A DNA stretch of 64,000 nt, from positions 40,293 through 104,292 of the forward strand of contig CANNZV010002307.1 in assembly GCA_947561585.1 (NCBI GenBank). Direction: 5' to 3'. The stretch comes from Caprella mutica (taxonomy: Eukaryota; Arthropoda; Malacostraca; Amphipoda; Caprellidae). Under the pieces are notes generated by a model. It did not search any database. It was not told where the DNA came from and saw only the letters and a list, made by a program, of their open reading frames with translations. Positions within the stretch are counted from its first letter, which is position 1. Every line of letters starts with the position of its first letter. A program made the translations under genes and the position numbers. This document shows, one piece after another, positions 27,351-37,200 of the stretch.

Positions 27351-30300
27351 ACAGCAAAAGATCTATCAACAGTAAAGAATCTATCTACTGCGAAGGATCT
27401 ATCTACAGCAAAGGATCTATCTACAGCAAAGGATCTCTCTAAGACAAACGATTTATCTACAGCAAAGGAGCAATCTACAGCTAAGGATCCATCTACAGCA
27501 AAGGATCTATCTACAGTAAAGGATCTATCTACTACAAAGGAGCTATCTATAGCAAAGGATCTATCTACAGCAAAGGATCTATCTACAGCAAAGGATCTAT
27601 CTACAGCAAATGATCAATCTACAGCAAAGGATCTATCTACAGTAGAGGATCTATCGACTAAAAGGATATATCTACAGTAAAGGATCTATTTGCAACAAAG
27701 AATCTATCTACAGCAAAGAATCTATCTACAGTAAAGGATCTATCTACAATAAAGGGTCTATCAACAGCAAAGGATCTAACTACTACAAGGGATATATCTA
27801 CAGTAAAGGATCTATCTACTGCAAAGTATCTATCTACAGCAAAGGATCCATCTACAGCAAAGGATCTATTTATAGCGGAGAATCTTTCTACCACAAAGGA
27901 TTTAATACAGCAAAGGATCTTTCTTCAGCAAAGGATCTATCTACAGCAAATGATCTATCTACAGCAAAGGATCTATTTATAGCGGAGAATCTTTCTACCA
28001 CAAAGGATTTAATACAGCATGGATCTTTCTTCAGCAAAGGATCAATCTACAGCAAAGTATCTATCTACAGCAAAGGATCTATCTACAGCAAAGGACCTAT
28101 CTGGAGTAAGGGATCTATTTACAGCGAATGATCAATCTAAAGCAAAGGATGTATCTACAGCAAAGGATCTATTTACAGCATAGGATCCATCTACAGCAAA
28201 AGATCTATCTACAGTAAGGGGTCTTTTGGCAGCGAAGGATCAATCTACAGCAAAGGATCTATTTACAGCGAAGGATGGATCTACAGCAAAGGATCTATCT
28301 ACAGCAAAGGATCTATCTACAGCAAAGGATCTATCTACAGTCAAGGATATATTTACTGCAACGGATCTATCTTCAGCAGAGGATCAATCTACAGTTAAGG
28401 ATCTATCTTCAGATAAGGATCTATCTAAAGCAAAGGATCTATATAAAGCCAATGATTTATCTACAACAAAGGATCTATTTACAGCAGGGGAGCTTTATAC
28501 AGCAAAGGATCTATTTACAGCAAACGATCTATCTACAGCAAAGTAATCTATCTACAGTAAGGGATCTATCTACAGCAAAGAATCTATCTACACCAAAGGA
28601 TCTTTCTACATTGCAGGATCTATCAACAGCAAAAGATCTATCTACAGTAAATGATCTATCTACAGCAAAGGATCTATCTACAGCAAAGGATCTATCTACA
28701 GTAAAGGATCTATCTACAGCAAAGTATCTATCTAAGACAAACGATTTATCTACAGCAAAGGAGCTATCTACAGCTAAGAATCCATCTACAGCAAAGGATC
28801 TATCTTCAGCAAACGATCTATCTACAGCAAATGATCTATCTACAGCAAAGGACCTATCTACAGCAAAGGACCTATCTACAGCAGATAATCTATCTACAGC
28901 AAAGTGATCTATCTACAGTAAGGGATCTATCTACAGTAAAGAATCTATCTACACCAAAGGATCTATCTACAGCGAAAAATCTGTCAACAGCAAAGGATCT
29001 ATCTACTGCAAAGGATCAATTTACAGCAGAAGATCTTTCTACAGCAGAGGATCTTTCTACAGAAAAGGATCTCTCTACAGCAAAGGATCTATTTACAGTA
29101 TGGGATCTATCTACAACGAAGGTTTTATCTACAGTAAAGGATCTATCTACAGAAAAGGATCTATCTACAGAAAAGGATTTATCTACAGCAAAAGATCTAT
29201 CTACAGCAAAGGATCTATCTACAGCAAAGGATCTATCTACGGCAAAGGATCTATCTACGGCAAAGGATCTATCTACGGCAAAGGATTTATTTATTTATTT
29301 ATAGCAAAGGATCTTAGATCTATTTACCGCAAAGGATCTATCTACAGTAAAGGATCTATCGACTAAAAGGATATATTTACAGCAAAGGATCTATCTACAA
29401 CAAAGAATCTATCTACAACAAACGATTTATCTACAGAAGAGGATCTATCTACAGCTAAGGATCCATCTACAGCAAAGGATCTATCTACAGCAAAGGATCT
29501 CTCTAAGACAAACGATTTATCTACAGCAAAGGAGCAATCTACAGCTAAGGATCCATCTACAGCAAAGGATCTATCTACAGTAAAGGATCTATCTACTACA
29601 AAGGATCTATCTATAGCAAAGGATCTATCTACAGCAAAGGATCTATCTACAGCAAAGGATCTATCTACAGCAAATGATCAATCTACAGCAAAGGATATTT
29701 CTACAGTGATGAGCTCTATACAACCAAAGAATCTATTCACAGCAAAAATATATCTACAGCAAAGTGATCTATCTACAGTAAGGGATATATCTACAGCAAA
29801 GAATCTATCTTCAGCAAACGATCTATCTACAGCAAAGGATCTATCTACAGCAAAGGACCTATCTACAGTAAGGGATCTATCTACAGCAAATAATCTATCT
29901 ACAGCAAAGTGATCTATCTACAGTAAGGGATCTATCTACAGCAAAGAATCTATCTACATCAAAGGATCTATCTACAGTCAAGGATATATTTACTGCAACG
30001 GATATATCTTCAGCAGAGGATCAATCTACAGTTAAGGATCTATCTTCAGCAAAGGATCTATCTACAGCAAAGGATCTATATAAAGCCAATGATTTATCTA
30101 TAACAAAGGATCTATTTACAGCAGGGGAACTTTATACAGCAAAGGATCTATCTACAGCAAACGATCTATCTACAGCAAAGTAATCTATCTACAGTGAGGG
30201 ATCTATCTACAGCAAAGAATCTATCTACACCAAAGGATCTTTCTACAACAAAGGATCTATCTACAGTAAAGGATCTATTTACAGCAAAGGATCTATTTAC

Positions 30301-32314
30301 AGTAAAGGATCTATCTACAGCAAAGTATCTATCTAAGACAAACGTTTTATCTACAGCAAAGGAGCTATCTACAGCTAAGGATCCATCTACAGCAAAGGAT
30401 CTATCTACAGTAAAGGATCTATCTACTGCAAAGGATCTATATATAGCAAAGGATCTATCTACAGCAAAGGATCTATTTACAGCAAAGGATCTATCTACAG
30501 CAAAGGATCTATCTACAGCAAATGATCTATCTACAGCAAAGGATATTTCTACAGTGAAGGAGCTCCATACAGCCAAAGAAACCATTCACAGCAAAAATCT
30601 ATCTACAGCAAAGTGATCTATCTACAGTAAGGGTTATATCTACAGCAAAGAATCTATCTTCAGCAAACGATCTATCTACAGCAAAGGATCTATCTACAGC
30701 AAAGGACCTATCTACAGTAAGGGATCTATCTACAGCAAATAATCTATCTACAGCAAAGTGATCTATCTACAGTAAGGGATCTATCTACAGCAAAGAATCT
30801 ATCTACACCAAAGGATCTATCTACAGCGAAAAATCTGTCAACAGCAAAGGATCTATCTACTGCAAAGGATCAATTTACAGCAGAAGATCTTTCTACAGCA
30901 GAGGATCTTTCAACAGAAAAGGATCTCTCTACATTAAAGGATCTATTTACAGTATGGGATCTATCTACAACAAAGGTTTTATCTACAGTAAAGGATCTAT
31001 CTACAGAAAATGATCTACCTACAGAAAAGGATTTATCTACAGCAAAGAATCTATCTACAGCAAAGGATCTATCTACGGCAAAGGATCTATCTACGGCGAA
31101 GGATTTATTTATTTATTTATAGCAAAGGATCTTAGATCTATTTACAGCAAAGGATCTATCTACAGTAAAGGATCTATCGACTAAAAGGATATATCTACAG
31201 TAAAGGATCTATTTACAACAAAGAATCTATCTACAGCAAAGAATCTATCTACTGCAAAGTATCTATCTACAGCAAAGGATCCATCTACAGCAAAGGATCT
31301 ATTTATAGCGGAGAATCTTTCTACCACAAAGGATTTAATACAGCAAAGGATCTTTCTTCAGCAAAGGATCTATCTACAGCAAATGATCTATCTACAGCAA
31401 AGGATCTATTTAAAGCGGAGAATCTTTCTACCACAAAGGATTTAATACAGCAAAGGATCTTTCTTCAGCAAAGGATCTATCTACAGCAAAGTATCTATCT
31501 ACAGCAAAGGATCTATCTACAGCAAAGGACCTATCTGGAGTAAGGGATCTATTTACAGCGGAGGATCAATCTACAGCAAAGGATGTATCTGCAGCAAAGG
31601 ATCTATTTACAGCATAGGATCCATCTACAGCAAATGATCTATCTACAGTAAGGGATCTTTTGGCAGCGAAGGATCAATCTACAGCAAAGGATCTATTATT
31701 TACAGCGAAGGATGGATCTACAGCAAAGGATCTATCTACAGCAAAGGATCTATCTACAGCAAAGGATCTATCTACAGTCAAGGATATATTTACTGCAACG
31801 GATCTATCTTCAGCAGAGGATCAATCTACAGTTAAGGATCTATCTTCAGCAAAGGATCTATCTACAGCAAAGGATCTATATAAAGCCAATGATTTATCTA
31901 TAACAAAGGATCTATTTACAGCAGGGGAACTTTATACAGCAAAGGATCTATCTACAGCAAACGATCTATCTACAGCAAAGTAATCTATCTACAGTGAGGG
32001 ATCTATCTACAGCAAAGAATCTATCTACAACAAAGGATCTTTCTACAACAAAGGATCTATCTACAGTAAAGGATCTATTTACAGCAAAGGATCTATTTAC
32101 AGTAAAGGATCTATCTACAGCAAAGTATCTATCTAAGACAAACGTTTTATCTACAGCAAAGGAGCTATCTACAGCTAAGGATCCATCTACAGCAAAGGAT
32201 CTATCTACAGTAAAGGATCTATCTACTGCAAAGGATCTATATATAGCAAAGGATCTATCTACAGCAAAGGATCTATTTACAGCAAAGGATCTATCTACAG
32301 CAAAGGATCTATCT

Positions 32315-32318
32315 ACAG
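32315..32318. repeat. Target-site duplication, left (ACAG)
   Basis: ACAG immediately precedes the left LTR and is repeated directly after the right LTR at 42092-42095. Removing the element and one ACAG restores an ordinary satellite junction, TCTACAGCAAATGATC, which occurs uninterrupted elsewhere (for example near 30515). A 4-bp duplication is within the usual 4-6 bp for Ty3/gypsy integrases. Confidence 0.85.
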
Positions 32319-32640
32319 TGTGGTGGGAAATCAGTATAACCCAGGTTCTGATATTATTCTACTATTGGCCTTATCTTGTGATCGATTTGTTAGTTACTAT
32401 GATTCTATTAATCTATTCCTATATGGGTGTACTGAGATCTCACGTATGAAAGGGGTTAAATAAAAGGATTCGAAATGCAGCTATTTAATTTGGATGATAG
32501 ATAATGACTAAATAAAGAATAACTACTATTTGTTTGTGAAGGTGGAGGATAATTAGGCATGGGAATACTAAGGATAGGCAAGATAGGGAAAGGGGTATAT
32601 CCGTATAGGATTAGGGATTTACCATATAGGTAAATAGGGA

Positions 32641-32775
32641 TAGGGATAAAAGGGGTAGGGATAAATGGGGTAGGGATAAATGGGGTAGGGATAAATGGGG
32701 TAGGGATAAATGGGGTAGGGATAAATGGGGTAGGGATAAATGGGGTAGGGATAAATGGGGTAGGGATAAATGGGG
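32641..32775. repeat. 15-bp minisatellite in 3' LTR (9 units)
   Basis: There are nine head-to-tail units of TAGGGATAAATGGGG; the first has AAAGGGG in place of AATGGGG. The plus strand carries regularly spaced GGG and GGGG tracts with G-quadruplex potential; the element sense strand is C-rich. By position relative to the polyadenylation signal the block falls in U5, so in the 5' LTR copy it would be part of the RNA leader. Confidence 0.95.
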
Positions 32776-32838
32776 ACCAGATGGTTTAATATATCACTCC
32801 TATTTATGACAGCGTAACAGATAGAGCTATGCACTATG

Positions 32839-32844
32839 TTTATT
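32839..32844 (-). terminator. Candidate polyadenylation signal AATAAA in 3' LTR
   Basis: The plus strand reads TTTATT, so the element sense strand reads AATAAA about 163 nt from the start of the LTR. It is the only AATAAA I found on the sense strand of the LTR and would mark the R region. Confidence 0.5.
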
Positions 32845-33007
32845 AGAATTTTAATAACCTTCTTTGGTCAGCTGTATTCTATTAGTGAACAGCTTTCGGT
32901 TCAATACATTTGGCTTTTAAAGTTCCGTCCTACTAGGTGTTTACTATAAAAATAGTACAAAACTATAGGAAGTGTAACAGTCCTAGGATAGTTTTGGACC
33001 CTTTACA

Positions 33008-33020
33008 CTACCCCCACCTT
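33008..33020 (-). other. Polypurine tract for plus-strand priming
   Basis: Directly upstream of the 3' LTR in element orientation the sense strand reads AAGGTGGGGGTAG, a purine-rich run broken by two T residues. Position and composition match the primer for second-strand synthesis in LTR elements. Confidence 0.75.
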
Positions 33021-33692
33021 AGTTTTTCCTACAAGGTAAAACTATACAAATTTAACTTTAAATCCTAATTTCGAAAAAAAAATCTGTTTTATTCGATATT
33101 GCACCACAAAGACTTATTTGATGCAACTATATTGCCTAGTAGATACTATAGCTACTTTGTATAATTTCTATAACTAACTGATACATACGGTATATTTCAT
33201 AAAAAACTTTTAATAAATAATGCAACGTTGAAAATTTGGCTACTGTACATATAAGTGTAACTGGAATAACACTGTACATATTATACATTAATTTTTATAG
33301 ATGATGAACTGTAGAAATTTGCACTCATATATTCGTGTACAAGAGAGTTTTGTGTACATCAGAGTTTTGTGCACATCAGGAATTGTACACAATAGTCACT
33401 GTACATCGTAGATAAAATGCATCTCTTATCATCACTCATTACGCTTTGTAGAAATTGCGTCAGCAGCAATTGTGTGTGCATTATTGTGCATTCATGTTAG
33501 ATACAGTGCATTGTAGAGATGGTGCGTGCACGAAAAATATGGTGCACACCAGTGAATCAGTTATTGTACACATTCTCTTCACACTCATCCAGTGCAGTGA
33601 GTGCCATCTCCCTGTGCCGTGTGTCTCATCTCTCACACCATTGCGTCACAGTCCTCATCTCTCGTCTCATCTGGTTGGTAGCGAGACAGGTT

Positions 33693-33733
33693 GGGTTGGG
33701 GGAAAGGGAGGGGAGGGGTTGGGATGGGATGGG
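33693..33733 (+). other. G-rich tract with quadruplex potential
   Basis: This 41-nt stretch has at least seven runs of three or more G separated by one to three bases. On the element sense strand it is a C-rich pyrimidine tract, so any quadruplex would form in DNA or antisense RNA rather than in the genomic RNA. Confidence 0.8.
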
Positions 33734-34099
33734 CATTGTATATGGTAGACAGTGTAGTGGACATATGTAAACCTACCTAGAACTCAGTTTTATTTAATTC
33801 AAAAATTCATCTTTATTCAATTTACAACTAATTTCCTATAAATTTTAGGTTGACTATTAAATCTAATATATCTATTTACATTTTTTTTTTTTTATGATTT
33901 ACATAATTTATGCATGTTTTTATTCAGTTTTTATATTTTTATACTTTTTTTTCGGGTTTTTAACTTTTATAATTTTTATTTTATATTTTATTTCATAGCT
34001 TACATAATATACCTATATCCTATTTAATAATACATTCAATCAAATTCAATATATAATATACATTAACTTTATTTAATGTAAACAAATCTTATTTAACTT

Positions 34100-34197
34100 A
34101 AACTAATTTTATTTACAATAAATATCTTATTTACTATAAACTAATTTTATTTACAATAAACATCCTATTTACTATAAACTAATTTTATTTACAATAT
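34100..34197. repeat. 38-bp AT-rich tandem repeat, about 2.6 copies
   Basis: The phrase AAACTAATTTTATTTACAAT starts at 34100, 34138 and 34176, a period of exactly 38 bp, just downstream of the pol stop in element orientation. Confidence 0.9.
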
Positions 34198-34225
34198 TTA
34201 AAATTGCTACAATATACTACACATT

Positions 34226-37200
34226 TCATTCTTTTACATTCCTTCTCTTGTACTCCAGTGTTCGTGTCTGAACATTAGGGTGATGCTGTGCATTGCCGTG
34301 TGATCTCAGTAATCTGGGTGTACTGGCCCTATTCTCCAGCAACGCAGGTACAAAATCACACATTTCTTCGGTAACACTGTACACATTTGATTTACTTGAA
34401 TTGTCAGCTAACAAACTTTGTCTTCGTTCGTGAATTTCTCTTCTTAGGTTCCTGCTTCTTTTGTATCCTATTTCTATATTTCTTCTACTTTCTGATAGAA
34501 TTACTTTCATATCTTCTATTATTGATTTATGCTCTGCTGTTCTAGAGTCATTTTCTGGTAATTTATTTTCATTTAGACTCTTTGTAGTACTATCCATATT
34601 TTCTTCGAACATATCTTGCAGTTCAATAACGCTTTCAATTGATTCGGTCGAGTCTTGAGATATCTTAGAAGTTCTTAATCTTTCATTCAGTTTATTTAAA
34701 TCACTGGTTATTTCAGTACTTAGTTTTTCAATTAAACTCTGACTCGCTGATAATAATTCATCATGAACACTTAGAGTTTGTTCAAGACTAGAAAAAATAT
34801 TTTCTTCCGTACACAACTTCAAATATTCACTAATATTGACAATGTGATCATTTTTTGGAGTCGACATTTTAACCTTTCTATTTTGAATATTTTCCTCGTC
34901 ATGTCGATCATTTACCTTCTTTTTAATAATTTTAAGTCTTTTCTTCTTCAGTCTATGCTGTCTTTTCTTTTCAGTTTTCTTTACCAGTTTCTGTTGGTTT
35001 TCTTCAATTTCGCTCTCACTAACACTGTCGCTACTCTTTTCCGAACTGGAAATGCATTTAGCTGTTGATGGTACACAGTAGTCAACAGACTCGTTTTCTG
35101 AATCTGAAGTGCATTCAGTTTCTCTAGTCTCACCAATTTCTTTTGTATCAGGCATGTATTTTCTTATGTTATCAGGTAGTTGTTTCCAAGGTCTTAATTG
35201 TTTGTAATGAGCTTTCAAAACGACTCCATCCTTTTCTATTTCGTATGACAGACCATTTGAATTTACTTTAGTTACCGTGAAAATACCTTCATATCTTTTC
35301 ATTAATTTGTAGTGTGTTCTATTACCAACTCTTTGTATTTTCTTGATGACTTTCTGATTGATCTTGAAAGGTGCGAAATTCGGATGCCCCTCCTTCCATG
35401 CATTAGTCACATCACTAGTGATGGGTATGTGCACATCACTGTTATGGGATTGGTTTAGAATCATTTGCGATGGGGACATATTGATTTGAGAATGCATTGT
35501 ACTATTGTAAATTATTACTGCAGATGGTATTTCTTTATCCCAATGTTTTGAATCTTTTACTTTTGCTTTAATTAAATCTTTCAGCGATCGGTTAACCCTT
35601 TCTATGGCACCGTTACATTGGGGACTGTATGGGGAAGAAAATATGTGATTAATGGAAAACCTACTCAGAACATCTTCCGTTTGCTGAGCCTTAAATTCTG
35701 GTCCATTATCCGATAGTATATTTGATGGCACTCGTGGTAATTTGGGCAATATTTGACATTCCAGTGCCCTGGCTACTGTACTGGCAGTCTTATCTCTTAT
35801 GGGTACAGCTGCCAGCCATTTGGAAAAGTGATCAACTGCAACCAATAGTGCAACATTGCCACTTGACGATTTCTCAAACTGTAGCAAATCTATAGCAACA
35901 AGATTGAACGGTGTTTTAGCATCAATCCTTACTGTCGGTGGCGTCATTTGTTGTACGTTAGTTTTGTACATCTGACAATATTCACAAGAGGCACAAATTT
36001 CTCTACTAATCATGTCAATAGCAGGGTGATAGAAATATTCCTTTATGATATTCAACAACTTATGGCGACCAATATGTGCTAAATTGCTATGAATTTTATG
36101 AACAATTTCAACAGCAAATGGAAACGAAACAATTATAATTTTCCTGTCATTGCTATTTTTAACCAACATGTCGTCTGATATTTCTAGATGTTTTATAACT
36201 GATTTGAATTGAAACGATGATTTTTCTTTCCAATCTTTGTTAGGTATTTTATCTTTGACTAAATTTTTAACAATGCGGATTGCATGATCGTTTTCTTGCA
36301 TTTTAACGATATTTTCTTTTCCTATCAACAGTTTCACTTTAGGTTCTTTATTTTCTAACTCCATGCATCCGAGCATTATATTTTTGTTTTGTTTATCCTC
36401 ATTCATGATTATATCCACTTTGATGTCATTCTTCAATTGCAAGGTAAGGTCATCAAAGTTAAGTACACATCCATAATTCTTGAAGAAATCGAATCCCAAG
36501 AGCATACATGCAGGTAAGTTACTCCGATCAACAACCATCACAGGAACATTAGTGGCGACTAATTCACCAAAGGTAAGTGTCAGGTAAGTGATGCCTTTAA
36601 TTACCGTCTTTCCACCACCTAACCCTGTTACTGTTTTGAACTGACATTCTGTTAGTTTGTCATCTTCTCTTTTGAGTTTGTCGTACACATGTTGTTCTAT
36701 AATGGTGGTTTGTGAGCCTGTATCCAGCATAGCGCAAACAGTACTACCATTACACTTTATAATGAGTGAAGCAGACATAGTGTGAGTACATGGTAACGCA
36801 GGTAACTCGCTGAACAGATTTAAATCCTCTTCTATTTCTTCAATTACATTATTTTCAATTACATTTTCCATTCTTATACAGTTAACATATTTACCTATTT
36901 CTTTATTTACGATAGGTCTTCTGTTATATAATGGGTTATAATGGACATGAGCGATACATTGTAAATTTAAAATACCCACGTTATCACTATTATTATTTTC
37001 ACGATAAATAACAGGCGTTTCAATATTGTGATAAACTCTCACTTCTACTTTAAATAAATAAGAAACTGCTAGAATTGATTCTTCTGGTGGAATCTGCCCT
37101 GGGTTAAGCACTATTCTTAATTTATTCCTTTCAGTTCTATTCATTTTTATTCCATATCTTTTGGGATTATTTATCATTTCATTAATCACTAATTTTCTCA

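Larger units (their letters stand above)
1..32318. repeat. 18-bp satellite array, left block
   Basis: The whole stretch is a head-to-tail array of variants of the 18-bp monomer GGATCTATCTACAGCAAA. Most monomers differ from it by one to three substitutions (AAAGTGATC, AAATAATC, ACAGTAAAG, ATTTACAGC and so on). The variants recur in a fixed order, giving a higher-order repeat. Landmarks include (ATTT)n with GATCTTAGATC, TCGACTAAAA, CTAACTACTACAAGGG, GTGAAGGAGCTC, GACCTATCTGGAGTA and GCCAATGATTT. I see no gene in it. The open frames it contains arise because 18 is a multiple of 3 and the monomer has no stop in three forward frames and one reverse frame; stop-bearing variants end them at random. 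The array runs off the left edge of the window and is interrupted on the right by an LTR element. Chromosomal role (centromeric, subtelomeric or other heterochromatin) cannot be told from sequence alone. Confidence 0.97.
32319..33007 (-). repeat. 3' LTR (left copy)
   Basis: This 689-bp terminal repeat is identical to 41403-42091 except at three positions seen by eye: G/A in the AAATAAAAGGATTC stretch near 32467, A/G in the second 15-bp unit, and C/A in TATCACTCCTATTT near 32798. In element orientation it starts TGTAAAGGGTCC and ends CCACCACA, the canonical TG...CA. It contains a 15-bp minisatellite and one AATAAA polyadenylation signal. A 71-codon minus-strand frame inside it (IYPYP repeats) begins with GTG and is a by-product of the 15-bp repeat. 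Confidence 0.97.
33021..34225 (-). other. Non-coding 3' region of the element, no env
   Basis: Between the pol stop and the purine tract are about 1.2 kb without any convincing sense-strand frame, so an envelope gene is absent. It holds, in plus coordinates, a cluster of TGTACA/GTGCAC hexamers (33244-33570), a G-rich tract (33693-33733), T-rich low-complexity sequence (about 33870-34000) and a 38-bp AT-rich tandem repeat (34100-34197). Plus-strand frames of 97 and 83 codons near 33455-33770 overlap the G-tract, are antisense to the element and show no family features. Confidence 0.75.

Noticed and set aside
1..32318. CRISPR-like array
   Set aside because: The repeats are contiguous 18-bp units without unique spacers, in eukaryotic satellite context.
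32641..32775. Interstitial telomere repeat (TAGGG motifs)
   Set aside because: The 15-bp unit is not TTAGGG or TTAGG in tandem, and it is an internal part of both LTRs.
32619..32834. 71-codon IYPYP-repeat frame in the LTR (and its copy at 41703-41918)
   Set aside because: It starts at GTG, and the repeat is a by-product of a 15-bp minisatellite that keeps frames open.
33244..33280. Pumilio-type TGTANATA sites
   Set aside because: The two TGTACATA matches are on the plus strand, antisense to the element transcript.
33455..33770. Plus-strand frames of 97 and 83 codons in the 3' region
   Set aside because: They are antisense to the element, overlap each other and a G-tract, and show no recognisable domain.
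33021..34225. An env gene making the element an errantivirus
   Set aside because: There is no sense-strand frame of meaningful length between pol and the 3' LTR, and no signal peptide or membrane segment.
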